Notes: generated by a model from the letters alone, not told the origin. 17,841 nucleotides of DNA from JALVIU01 sp964462295 (GCA_964462295.1 CAYWXH010000030.1:1-17841), one strand, 5' to 3'. Counted from the stretch's first letter, positions 8,309 through 16,472 are shown. Numbers and translations: made by a program.

Positions 8309-9448
8309 ATGAAAAAAATAGGAATCATTTTTGGTACAAGGCCCGAAGCTATAAAAATGGCCCCTATTGTAAAAGAATTTAAAAAATACAAGGATAGATA
8401 TGAGACAAGGGTAATAGTAACAGCACAACACAGGGAGATGCTTGATCAGGTGCTTTCTGAATTTTCTATAACACCTGATATTGATCTTGACCTTATGGTC
8501 GAAAACCAAACCCTTTCCGGTTTTTCTGCCAGGGCAATAGATAAGTTAGATGGCGTAATTGATGAAACATTTGACATGCTCCTTGTGCATGGAGATACAA
8601 CAACCACTTTTGTGGCAACACTTGTCGGATTTTACCATAGGGTCCCCGTGGGTCATGTGGAGGCAGGACTTAGGACATACAATTTGTACCAACCATTCCC
8701 AGAAGAGGCAAATAGAAGAATCACAGACCTCCTAGCATCATACTATTTTGCACCAACAAAAGGGGCAAAGGAAAATCTCCTAAAAGAAGGGGTATCCAAG
8801 GAGAGAATATTTATAACAGGAAACAGCGTTATTGACGCACTTTTTATGGTGGTATCTCCTAATTATAAATTCTCAGACCCCAATCTCTCTGCATTAGATC
8901 CTGAAAAAACCATACTTATTACCCAACATAGAAGGGAGAATTGGGGACCACCTATGAAAGAGGTGGCATATGCTATACGGGATATTGCCCGCGCTCATCC
9001 TGATTTTAAGGTAGTTTTTTCCCTTCACAAAAACCCTAAGGCAAGGGGACCTGTACTTGAGGTATTGAAAGATGTCCCTTCTATATACTTTAAAGAAGCA
9101 ATGGACTATGTAGAGTTTGCAAATCTCATAAATAAGGCATATATAATAATTACAGATTCAGGTGGGATACAAGAAGAGGCACCATCCCTTGGAAAACCTG
9201 TACTTGTTACACGAGAGGTAACAGAACGACCTGAAGCTGTAAAATATGGGACTGTAAAACTTGTAGGCCCAAACAGAAGAAAAATAGTAGATGAGGTAAA
9301 AAAACTCATAACGAACAAAGAGTACTATACTTCTATGGCTCATGCAAAAAATCCATACGGAGATGGACATGCTGCGATACGTACAAGAGAAGCTGTAGAC
9401 CATATCTTTTTCAATACCCCACGCCCTTGGGATTTTGATATCTCTTGA
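8309..9448 (+). CDS. wecB: UDP-N-acetylglucosamine 2-epimerase, non-hydrolysing
   Basis: This 379-residue cytoplasmic enzyme interconverts UDP-GlcNAc and UDP-ManNAc, the entry step for ManNAc-containing surface polysaccharides. The family motifs are all present: FGTRPEAIKMAP at the N-terminus, TAQHREML, VHGDTTTT with Asp96, VEAGLRT with Glu118, PFPEEANR with Glu132, TGNSVIDAL, QHRREN with His207, and DSGGIQEEAPSLGKPVLV near the C-terminus. These correspond to the catalytic Asp95, Glu117, Glu131 and His213 of the E. coli enzyme. The reading frame could be extended upstream to a TTG at 8258, but GGAG at 8299-8302, the promoter at 8250-8278 and alignment of the N-terminal motif all favour the ATG at 8309. 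It stands alone: no glycosyltransferase or UDP-ManNAc dehydrogenase gene is next to it. Confidence 0.96.
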   Translation: MKKIGIIFGTRPEAIKMAPIVKEFKKYKDRYETRVIVTAQHREMLDQVLSEFSITPDIDLDLMVENQTLSGFSARAIDKLDGVIDETFDMLLVHGDTTTTFVATLVGFYHRVPVGHVEAGLRTYNLYQPFPEEANRRITDLLASYYFAPTKGAKENLLKEGVSKERIFITGNSVIDALFMVVSPNYKFSDPNLSALDPEKTILITQHRRENWGPPMKEVAYAIRDIARAHPDFKVVFSLHKNPKARGPVLEVLKDVPSIYFKEAMDYVEFANLINKAYIIITDSGGIQEEAPSLGKPVLVTREVTERPEAVKYGTVKLVGPNRRKIVDEVKKLITNKEYYTSMAHAKNPYGDGHAAIRTREAVDHIFFNTPRPWDFDIS

Positions 9449-9456
9449 CAAATCAT

Positions 9457-9523
9457 AGATTGTGGCATCACTTCCATCCGTGCAATGACATCCTCTATAT
9501 TATTGCACGGGTGATGCAATCTT
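9457..9523. repeat. degenerate inverted pair of repeat halves just behind wecB
   Basis: AGATTG, GCATCAC and CGTGCAAT on the left (9457-9486) reappear as the reverse complement on the right (ATTGCACGGGTGATGCAATCT, 9502-9522), with a few extra bases in the left arm. The core stem is GTGCAAT (9480-9486) with ATTGCAC (9502-9508). It looks like a worn relative of the array that follows. It could fold at the 3' end of the wecB message, but no T-tract follows. Confidence 0.6.
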
Positions 9524-9553
9524 AGTATCCCAAAAACCATTTCACCCCCCCAT

Positions 9554-9733
9554 ATCATTGCAAGGAGCCCACATCACCACACAACGTCATTGCGAGGAAC
9601 CTATACCATCCCACTACGTCATTGCGAGGAGCCCGTATTTTGGGCGACGCGGCAATCTCTGGTACATGATGCCCTCCGTTTCTTCTGTCATTGCGAGGAG
9701 GGACGGTTTTTGTCCCGACGTGGCAATCTCTGG
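9554..9733 (+). repeat. palindromic repeat block, forward orientation
   Basis: Two half units carrying TCATTGCAAGGAGCCC (9554-9570) and GTCATTGCGAGGAAC (9585-9600) are followed by two full units (9617-9661 and 9687-9733). A full unit reads GTCATTGCGAGGA, an inner hairpin, then GACGCGGCAATCTC or GACGTGGCAATCTC. The inner hairpins are GCCC/GGGC (9631-9645) and GGGAC/GTCCC (9700-9716). The first three elements begin 31 and 32 bases apart. Confidence 0.9.
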
Positions 9734-9775
9734 TGCCAAGAGACAGTATGAACGAGAATGAGGAACCCCAAAAAC

Positions 9776-10049
9776 AGAGATTGCCACGGCCCCTAGCGGG
9801 GCCTCGCAATGACAAGACTGTTGGAAACCCAAAAGCAAGATTGCCACGCCTGCTTACGCAGGCTCGCAATGACAAAACCGTCGGAAAACGAAAGAGAGAG
9901 ATTGCCACGGCCCCTTGCGGGGCCTCGCAATGACAAACCATAGGGGCCCGCAGATTGCTTCGGGCCACTTTGTGGCCCTCGCAATGACGAGAAGTGGAAG
10001 TGGTCCTCGCGATGACAGAAAAAGGAAAGAGCGAGTGTTCGCAATGACA
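9776..10049 (-). repeat. palindromic repeat block, reverse orientation
   Basis: Four full units (9776-9814, 9838-9874, 9899-9934, 9952-9989) and two half units (10003-10017, 10035-10049) have the opposite orientation: AGATTGCCACG, an inner hairpin, then TCGCAATGAC. The inner hairpins are GGCCCC/GGGGCC (9788-9803), GCCTGC/GCAGGC (9848-9863), GGCCCC/GGGGCC (9909-9924) and GGGCCAC/GTGGCCC (9962-9978). The spacers after the first two units are related to each other (GACTGTTGGAAA versus AACCGTCGGAAA), so unit plus spacer was duplicated in tandem, with a period of about 61 bases. Confidence 0.9.
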
Positions 10050-10110
10050 AAAACTAAAAACTCTCTAATAATAACAAAAAAACCAATGAAGTTAGGGCAA
10101 CTAAAACATA

Positions 10111-10142
10111 AAAAAATAGGTCCCACATTAGAGAGTGGGACC
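10111..10142 (-). terminator. intrinsic terminator of the hut/liv operon
   Basis: Read on the minus strand, GGTCCCAC (10142-10135) pairs with GTGGGACC (10126-10119) around an 8-base loop. A T-rich tail ending in T7 (10117-10111) follows. It sits about 20 bases behind the livF stop codon and faces the right way. Confidence 0.92.
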
Positions 10143-10161
10143 CCAATACTACTACAAACCG

Positions 10162-10869
10162 TTAATATCCCAAGTATGCCTTTTTAATATGGGGATCATT
10201 TGCTATCTCTTTAGCACTCCCCTCTTTTACAATATGGCCTAATTCAAGAATATACACCCTATCTGATACCTCTGTTGCCATTTGGGCATTTTGTTCTGCT
10301 AAAAGAATAGTAAGTCCATTCTCTTTGTGTAGTCTATCTATTACCTCAAACACTGTATCTACAAGTATAGGCATAAGGCCCAAAGAGATCTCATCTATCA
10401 TGAGAAAAGAAGGGTCTCCCATGAGTGCACGCCCTATTGCAAGCATCTGTCTTTCCCCTCCAGAGAGCGTACCCGCCATCTGCTCTTTTCTCTCTGCAAG
10501 TCGCGGAAAGATAGAAAAGACATATTCTAATCTTTCCTTTACCTTTGAGTACATCTTTTCTTTATATGCACCGAGTACAAGATTATCATATACACTGATT
10601 TTAGGAAAAACCCTACCCCCTTCAGGGATCAGAGACATACCCATTCTTGCCCTTTTATATGCAGGCAAATGAGAAAACTCTTTTTCCCTAAAAAATAGGT
10701 TTCCCTCTTCCTTAGTTTTAAGCCCCATAATGGTACGTAAAAGCGTGCTCTTACCTGCACCATTTGCACCTACTACAGAGACAAGTTCACCCTCTTTTAC
10801 ATAAAGAGTTATTCCCCTTATTGCTTTAATCTCTCCATAGGATACCTTAAGATCTTCTATCTTAATCAT
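10162..10869 (-). CDS. livF: LIV-type amino-acid ABC importer ATPase, LivF-like
   Basis: This 235-residue ATPase powers the importer as a pair with LivG. Walker A is GANGAGKST (34-42), the ABC signature is LSGGERQ (135-141), Walker B is FLMIDE (155-160), and the switch region AEQNA at 191-195 has Gln where most ABC proteins have His; this is normal for LivF. The frame can be extended to a TTG at 10893, but the ATG at 10869 has GAGGAG eight bases upstream and gives the usual LivF length. The gene overlaps the end of livG by a few codons and is last in the operon. Given the hutU and hutI genes in the same unit, its substrate is more likely histidine or urocanate than branched-chain amino acids. 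Confidence 0.94.
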   Translation of the reverse strand: MIKIEDLKVSYGEIKAIRGITLYVKEGELVSVVGANGAGKSTLLRTIMGLKTKEEGNLFFREKEFSHLPAYKRARMGMSLIPEGGRVFPKISVYDNLVLGAYKEKMYSKVKERLEYVFSIFPRLAERKEQMAGTLSGGERQMLAIGRALMGDPSFLMIDEISLGLMPILVDTVFEVIDRLHKENGLTILLAEQNAQMATEVSDRVYILELGHIVKEGSAKEIANDPHIKKAYLGY

Positions 10870-11641
10870 ATTTTTTACTCCTCTTTTTTCCAAGATATGC
10901 CTCTATCACAAGAGGATCGTGTACAATTTCTTGAGGTCTTCCCTCTGCAATCTTTTTTCCATAGTTAAGTACTGCAATTTCCTCACAAAGCTTAAGGGTT
11001 ACAGGCATATTGTGCTCTATTATAAGAATAGTAATCCCCTGTTCATTGAGATCTACCACAAGCTCTTGAAGTTCATCCATTTCCGAAAAGCTAAGACCAG
11101 AGAAAGACTCATCCAAAAGGATTATAGATGGAGAAAGGGCAAGTGCCCGGGCAATCTCAAGCCTCCTCTGATACCCAAGGGGTAGAGTAGATGCCACACG
11201 ATCTCTAAATTCCAAAAGACCTGTTTCAGAGAGTATCTTTTCTGCCTCATTTACATATTTTACCATTTTATATCTACCAAAAGATCGAAAAATATCTGAA
11301 TAAAAACGCTCACCATATGCGGCAAGTACATTTTCAAGTACAGTAAGGGAAGAAAAAGGTCTTACCACCTGAAAGGTTCTCCCTATTCCCATTTTTGCCA
11401 TCTTATGTGGAGGATTACCTGTTACATTATTTCCCTTGAAGAAAACCTTTCCCTCTGTAGGTGAAAGGATGCCACTTATTACATTAAAAAGGGTGGTTTT
11501 TCCTGCCCCGTTTGGCCCTACAATTCCAAAAATTATTCCCTTAGGTATAGAAAGATTCACCCCATCTAAGGCAAAAAGCCCGCCAAAACGCATCTTTATA
11601 TCGTCAAGCCTTAAGATCTCTTCTCTCTTATTAGGTTCCAT
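10862..11641 (-). CDS. livG: LIV-type amino-acid ABC importer ATPase, LivG-like
   Basis: This 259-residue ATPase is the second ATP-binding subunit. Walker A is GPNGAGKTT (42-50). The segment GIGRTFQVVRPFSSLTVLENV (85-105) is the LivG hallmark. The signature is LPLGYQRRLEIARAL (153-167), Walker B ends in Asp177-Glu178, and the switch His210 is in IIEHNM. Walker B is followed by SFSGL instead of the more common PxAGL; the catalytic residues are intact, so this is only a variant. The ATG at 11641 has GGTGG six bases upstream and lies 31 bases inside the end of livM, which suggests coupled translation. Confidence 0.95.
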   Translation of the reverse strand: MEPNKREEILRLDDIKMRFGGLFALDGVNLSIPKGIIFGIVGPNGAGKTTLFNVISGILSPTEGKVFFKGNNVTGNPPHKMAKMGIGRTFQVVRPFSSLTVLENVLAAYGERFYSDIFRSFGRYKMVKYVNEAEKILSETGLLEFRDRVASTLPLGYQRRLEIARALALSPSIILLDESFSGLSFSEMDELQELVVDLNEQGITILIIEHNMPVTLKLCEEIAVLNYGKKIAEGRPQEIVHDPLVIEAYLGKKRSKKYD

Positions 11642-12483
11642 ACTATTCCACCTTTTCCAAAAAATCCACTTGGTTGAAATCTCATCATAATAAGTAAAAG
11701 ACCGCCGTATAACAACATTCTATAATCTTGAATAGGTCTAAATATCTCAGGCAATGATATTAAAAGTACTGCTCCAAAGATCGGCCCTACAATAGTATCT
11801 TCTCCACCTACCATTACCATAGATAAGATAGCTATAGAAGTACCAAAGGAAAAATCTTCAGGACTTATAAAGCCCATAAAACTTGCATAAAGTATCCCTG
11901 CTATACCTGCAAATGCACTACCCAAAGCAAAGGCCAATATCTTAAATCTTCTCGGATCAATCCCCACCATATCTGATGCAAGTTCATCATCTTTTATGGC
12001 AGATGATGCAAGTCCTGCCCACGAATGCTTAAAAACAATACTTACAATAATAGAAATTACTACCAGCACATATGTAAGTATAAGGAATTGGGTTGATGTA
12101 AACATGTTATCTCCCCACTTGGGAAAGGGAATTCCTCCTATTCCCATCGCACCACCAAAAAACTGTGTATATTTAAATACGGCCTGTACTATAAAATTTA
12201 TCCCTATTGTAGTGATCGCAAGAAAATCTTCCTTTACTCTAAGGCTGGGTAGTCCAAGTATCACCCCTATAAATGCAGTGATAAGTATGGCAAGGATACC
12301 AGCTATTACAAAGTGTAGGGAAAACTTGGTAGTAAGTATGGCAAAGGAATATGCACCTATTGCCCAAAATGCCGCATGTCCTAATGAGATTTGTCCTGCA
12401 TATCCTACAATTATATTAAGACCTAATGCCAAGATTATATACATGCCAATTGTCGTAAGCAGTGTAATTAGGTAGGAAGACAT
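11611..12483 (-). CDS. livM: LIV-type amino-acid ABC importer permease, LivM-like
   Basis: This 290-residue inner-membrane protein has about eight hydrophobic segments. Landmarks of LivM are GYAGQISLGHAAFWAIGAY (27-45), the GAMGIGGIP loop (111-119), and the cytoplasmic coupling helix around AIKDDELASDMVGID (162-176) followed by AFALGSAFAGIAG. The C-terminal segment QPSGFFGKGG also fits. It forms the membrane channel together with LivH. The ATG at 12483 has AGAGGTGA just upstream and lies 3 bases behind the livH stop codon. Confidence 0.95.
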   Translation of the reverse strand: MSSYLITLLTTIGMYIILALGLNIIVGYAGQISLGHAAFWAIGAYSFAILTTKFSLHFVIAGILAILITAFIGVILGLPSLRVKEDFLAITTIGINFIVQAVFKYTQFFGGAMGIGGIPFPKWGDNMFTSTQFLILTYVLVVISIIVSIVFKHSWAGLASSAIKDDELASDMVGIDPRRFKILAFALGSAFAGIAGILYASFMGFISPEDFSFGTSIAILSMVMVGGEDTIVGPIFGAVLLISLPEIFRPIQDYRMLLYGGLLLIMMRFQPSGFFGKGGIVWNLIREKRS

Positions 12484-12486
12484 ATA

Positions 12487-13353
12487 TCACCTCTTGTTAA
12501 ATAGAAATGACAAACCCTCTGGTTTTATCATAAGTACGATTATCATAAATATAAATGCTAAGGAATCCCTTGGCAAAGGAACGCTCAAGATACCAATGAG
12601 TATAGTCTCTATAAGTCCTACAATAATTGCTGCATAAAAAGTTCCCCATATATTACCCATTCCTCCCACTACAATTATAGCAAGGGATTTATACGCAGGC
12701 ATATCACCCATAGCAGGATATACGGAATTGAAATAGATCCCTACCAAAAGTCCGGCAATACCTGCAAGTGCAGATCCTATAGCAAAGGTAATAAGTGTTA
12801 CTCTTTTGGAATCTATGCTCATTACCTCTGCCATCTCCATGTCTTGAGAGACCGCCTTAAGAGATATACCAAATTTTGTCCTCTCTGTAATATACCAAAG
12901 GATGAAAATAAACACAAAAGAGAGGATAAGTACTGTAAGTTGGGTACCACTTAGATTGGCACTCCCTATATGATACTTCTCAGAAAATAGTCCATTAGGA
13001 AAGGATTTTATATATGGACCAAATATAAGTCTTATTCCCTCTCCTATACTTATAAAGATACCTATGCTTGCAATAAGTGGCACAATAGGTGGATACTTTA
13101 GTAAGGGGAAATAAACATAATTCTGGATAAGCACTCCAAAGAAGGCACTTACCACCATAGAAAGAAGAAGTGCTAACAAAAAGTTATGTGTCATACTATA
13201 TACATAGAGGCCTGTATATGCCCCTATTACATATACTCCTGCATGTGCCACATGAATGATCTTAAGTACACCGTAAACCATGGTAAGCCCTATAGAGATA
13301 AGGGCATATACACCACCTATAGTTAATCCATTAATAAGTTGTTGTAGCCACAC
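12487..13353 (-). CDS. livH: LIV-type amino-acid ABC importer permease, LivH-like
   Basis: This 288-residue inner-membrane permease shows the LivH pattern: LINGLTIGGVYALISIGLTM at the N-terminus, VLKIIHVAHAGVYVIGAY (29-46), the coupling helix SLKAVSQDMEMAEVMSID (164-181) with AIGSALAGIAGLL, and VVGGMGNIWGTFYAAIIVG (228-246). It starts with GTG at 13353, with GAGGGT five bases upstream, and overlaps the end of hutI by 23 bases. No ATG nearby would give a complete N-terminus, so the GTG is likely real. Its position directly behind hutI, inside the same operon, ties the importer to histidine breakdown. Confidence 0.95.
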   Translation of the reverse strand: MWLQQLINGLTIGGVYALISIGLTMVYGVLKIIHVAHAGVYVIGAYTGLYVYSMTHNFLLALLLSMVVSAFFGVLIQNYVYFPLLKYPPIVPLIASIGIFISIGEGIRLIFGPYIKSFPNGLFSEKYHIGSANLSGTQLTVLILSFVFIFILWYITERTKFGISLKAVSQDMEMAEVMSIDSKRVTLITFAIGSALAGIAGLLVGIYFNSVYPAMGDMPAYKSLAIIVVGGMGNIWGTFYAAIIVGLIETILIGILSVPLPRDSLAFIFMIIVLMIKPEGLSFLFNKR

Positions 13354-14599
13354 TTTTTACCCTCTTTCCTTTTTTATATGTTGCAAAAATAGGATTTACC
13401 CCATAATGATAAGGAATGAAAAGATAACTATCCTCTTTCAAAATAATAAAATCTGCCTGTTTTCCTATATCGATACTTCCTATTTTATCCCCCATATCTA
13501 TTGCATATGCAGCATTTATAGTTGCTGCGGTTATCGCCTCTTCTGGTAAAAGCCCCATCTCTAATACAGCAAGTGTAATAATTAATGGCATAGATTCTGT
13601 ATAGGAGCTACCCGGGTTACAATCTGTAGATATAGCAATAGGGATACCGTAATCTACTATCTTTTTCGCAGGTGCCATCTCCTCTCTTAGAGAAAATGCA
13701 GTACCTGGAAGTAAAGTAGCTATAGTCCCATGTGCCTTTAGGGCCCTCATACCTGATTCTGTAATCTTCAAAAGATGATCACAGGATGTAATTTTAATTT
13801 GAGATGCAAGTTCAGTACATCCAATGGCCTTTATCTCATCTGCATGTATTTTTGCCAAAAGTCCATGCGAGATCCCTGCACGAAGGATGCTTAGGGTCTC
13901 ATCTGGGGTATATACATCTACCTCACAAAATACATCTATAAATCGAGCAAGTTTATTTTTGGCAATATAGGGTATCATTTCATTTATTATAATATCTATG
14001 TAGTCCTTTTTTCTCTCTTTATATTCTAATGGTATGGCATGTGCACCCAAAAAAGTTGGGACGATTTCTGCATATCCTTCTTCATTTACACTTTTTATCG
14101 CTTCAAGCTGCTTTATCTCTGCCTCAGGGGAAAGGCCATATCCACTTTTTGCCTCAAAAGTGGTTGTTCCCCATTCATAAAATATATCGGCACGAGCCTT
14201 AAGGGCGCTAATAAGATCAGAAAGCGGGGCCTCTCTTACTTTTTTAGTAGTGGAAAGTATTCCACCACCTGCCTCTAATATCTCAAGATAAGAACGACCC
14301 TCAAGTCTCATCTTAAACTCTTTCTCCCGTGTACCTATAAATACGGCATGTGTATGGGGGTCAACAAATCCCGGAAGGACCGCTCTGCCTTCTGCATCTA
14401 AGATCTCTTTCACATCTTCTTTTTCGTATTTTTTAAGTATATCGGATGAGGGCCCAATATCTACTATAATTCCATCCCTTACCACTATAGCACCATCAGG
14501 TATCAAAGATAGGTCCCTTAACTCAGGACCTATCTTTGCCCTTTTATACATATCACTTACAGTAAATAGATTTGCACTTTTTACGATAAGATCTATCAT
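13331..14599 (-). CDS. hutI: imidazolonepropionase
   Basis: This 422-residue enzyme opens the ring of imidazolone-5-propionate to give N-formimino-L-glutamate, the third step of histidine degradation. It belongs to the metal-dependent amidohydrolases. The metal ligands are visible as DPHTHAVF with His82 and His84, IHADEI with His252, and STDCNPG with Asp326; Glu255 matches the catalytic Glu of the Bacillus enzyme. KSGYGLSPEAEIKQLEAI (151-168) and FLGAHAIP (183-190) are typical of HutI. Length is normal (about 400-420). Its ATG overlaps the hutU stop as ATGA (14596-14599), with GGAGGA about 12 bases upstream, so translation is probably coupled to urocanase. Confidence 0.96.
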   Translation of the reverse strand: MIDLIVKSANLFTVSDMYKRAKIGPELRDLSLIPDGAIVVRDGIIVDIGPSSDILKKYEKEDVKEILDAEGRAVLPGFVDPHTHAVFIGTREKEFKMRLEGRSYLEILEAGGGILSTTKKVREAPLSDLISALKARADIFYEWGTTTFEAKSGYGLSPEAEIKQLEAIKSVNEEGYAEIVPTFLGAHAIPLEYKERKKDYIDIIINEMIPYIAKNKLARFIDVFCEVDVYTPDETLSILRAGISHGLLAKIHADEIKAIGCTELASQIKITSCDHLLKITESGMRALKAHGTIATLLPGTAFSLREEMAPAKKIVDYGIPIAISTDCNPGSSYTESMPLIITLAVLEMGLLPEEAITAATINAAYAIDMGDKIGSIDIGKQADFIILKEDSYLFIPYHYGVNPIFATYKKGKRVKSVATTTY

Positions 14600-16426
14600 T
14601 TTTTAAATCTATCCTCCACGATCTCATCTATAAGTTTATCATCTGCAAGGTTTGGCATAGTTATCATACCGTCTTTTTCGCTATTCCACTCAGAGGCAAC
14701 CTCCATAGCATTTTTATTCCTTGCCCATGATCTTCGAGCTACACCCACCATTACATCCCAATCAATTGCATTTTTGATAATTCTATCTACTCTTTCTGAA
14801 CCGTCAAGCACAAGACCAAAACCTCCATTTTTCGCCTTTCCAATGCCCACTCCTCCACCATTACTCAATACTACCATGCTCATACCTCGTGCGGCATTTC
14901 CAGCAAAGGAATGAACAGCCATATCTGCCATAATATTACTTCCATCTTTGATATTTGCCGTTTCTCTAAATGGGGAATCTGTAGCCCCTGTATCGTGATG
15001 GTCTCGCCCAAGCATTACAGGACCTATTTCTCCATTTCTTATCATTTCATTAAACTTAAGTGCTATTCCTATTCGGGTTTTCGCATCTGCATAAAGGATA
15101 CGCGCCTCGGTGCCTACGACAAGATTATTCTTATCTGCATTTTCTATCCATACATAGTTATCCCTATCCTGCATTCGACGATTCTTGTCTATAACAGATA
15201 GGGCAGCCTTATCTGTTTTTATAAGATCCTCATGGCGTCTTGTGAGACATACCCATCTAAATGGACCATAGCCATAGTCAAAATAAAGTGGACCCATAAT
15301 ATCTTCTACATAAGAAGGAAAGATAAAACCATCTGAGGTATCCTTCCCATTTTTGGTAACCTCAGTCACGCCTGCATCAAATACAGCCTTTAGGAAACTA
15401 TTACCATAGTCCCAGAAGTAACCACCCCTATCTACAAGGGTTTTTATAAGCTCAAAGTGTTTTCGCAATGAGTTGTTCACAAGTTCTACAAATTTTGCAT
15501 GATCTTCTTTTATAAGTCTCCTACTCTCTTCAAATGTTATACCTTGAGGAACATATCCACCATCATATGGTGCATGACAAGATGTTTGGTCAGATAAAAG
15601 CTCTATTTTTATATTATTCTTTACTGCATATTCTAATAGGTCTACAATATTTCCATGGTATGCGATAGAAATAGGTTCTTTCTTTTCAAGATACTCCTTC
15701 GCAATAGAGAATGCCTCAGGGATACTGGATGTTATTTTACTTACCCAACCCTGACTATGCCTTGTTTCTATACGAGACCTATCCACTTCTGCTATAATTC
15801 CCACACCACCTGCTATTTCAATAGCCTTTGCCTGTGCACCAGACATACCNNNNNNNNNNNNNNNNNNNNNNNNNNNNNNNNNNNNNNNNNNNNNNNNNNN
15901 NNNNNNNNNNNNNNNNNNNNNNNNNNNNNNNNNNNNNNNNNNNNNNNNNTGGATGACCAGAAAGAATGACAAGGGTCTGGTCTTCCTTCATCACCTCAAG
16001 GTATTTTTTCACAAGGCGATACTGCATCCAATTTTGAAATACCTGCCCTGTTTCTCCATATGTAACAAGCTCATAAGGATAAAGGGCTATATCAAAATCA
16101 AGATTGTTATCTATCATTACCTGAAAGGCCCTTCCCTCTAAGGTATTTCCCACATACTCATCTACAGGTTTCCCCCAAATTCTACCAGGGGGCCTCCAAC
16201 GATATCCATATATCCTTCCACGGGTAATAAGTTCTTCTAAAAATTCAGGTGCGACTTTTTCATGAAGATGTGGAGGAATATAACGGAGGGCATTTTTTAA
16301 GGCAAGCTTTGTCTGTTTTTTGTCTAGATTAAAATATCTTGCAGGTGCCCGCCGTATCCCCTCTACAAATTCTGGGTATGGCGGAAGCTCATCTGGTAAT
16401 TTTACAGTCTCTATATATCTATTCAT
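14596..16426 (-). CDS. hutU: urocanate hydratase, interrupted by an assembly gap
   Basis: Urocanase adds water to urocanate to give imidazolone propionate, using tightly bound NAD+. The N-terminal 159 codons (16426-15950) include RIYGYRWRPPGRIWGKPVDE, ELVTYGETGQVFQNW and LVILSGHP. The C-terminal part (15849-14596, 417 residues) resumes at GMSGAQAKAIEIAGGVGIIAEVD and includes the LSDQTSCHAPYDGGY and MLGRDHHDTG regions and SNGGGVGIG. By comparison with the family as I remember it, roughly 90 residues are missing between SGHP and GMSGAQ, more than 100 N can hold. The complete protein would be near 660-670 residues, the long form of the family, not the roughly 550-residue Bacillus/Pseudomonas form. 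The ATG at 16426 has AGGAGG at 16432-16437. There is no sign that the gene itself is broken. Confidence 0.95.
15850..15949. other. assembly gap of exactly 100 N inside hutU
   Basis: A run of 100 N marks a scaffold join of unknown true length. The coding frames on the two sides differ by one base across 100 N, and about 90 family residues are absent, so the real gap is probably about 270 bases. Confidence 0.97.
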
Positions 16427-16440
16427 ATCTGCCTCCTAAA

Positions 16441-16464
16441 TAAGAAAGGCACCCAATGGGTGCC
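16441..16464 (-). terminator. hairpin with T-rich tail between livJ-like gene and hutU
   Basis: On the minus strand GGCACCC (16464-16458) pairs with GGGTGCC (16454-16448) around a 3-base loop, followed by TTTCTTA. It lies just behind the binding-protein stop codon and just in front of the hutU ribosome site. It would lower readthrough into hutU or protect the binding-protein message. Confidence 0.85.
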
Positions 16465-16472
16465 CCTTTATT

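Larger units (their letters stand above)
9449..10110. other. gene-free convergent intergenic region filled with GC-rich palindromic repeats
   Basis: This stretch of about 660 bases lies between the 3' ends of wecB and the hut/liv operon. Several open frames cross it on both strands, but they consist of the repeat translated in different phases and have no family resemblance or ribosome sites. I see no RNA gene, transposase or CRISPR. The GC content of the array is clearly above that of the flanking genes. Confidence 0.85.

Noticed and set aside
9554..10049. CRISPR array
   Set aside because: Units are palindromic with variable inner arms, change orientation, and have unequal spacers that resemble each other; no cas gene is present.
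9555..10187. Several open reading frames of 67-137 codons on both strands in the repeat region
   Set aside because: They are the palindromic repeat translated in different phases (recurring CHCEA, VIARSP and LAMT-like strings), overlap one another on both strands and lack ribosome sites.
10870..10893. TTG start giving livF eight extra residues
   Set aside because: The ATG at 10869 has GAGGAG at good distance and yields the usual LivF N-terminus.
15818..15972. Two separate partial genes that run into and across the N stretch
   Set aside because: They are artefacts of reading N as codons; both halves belong to one urocanase gene.
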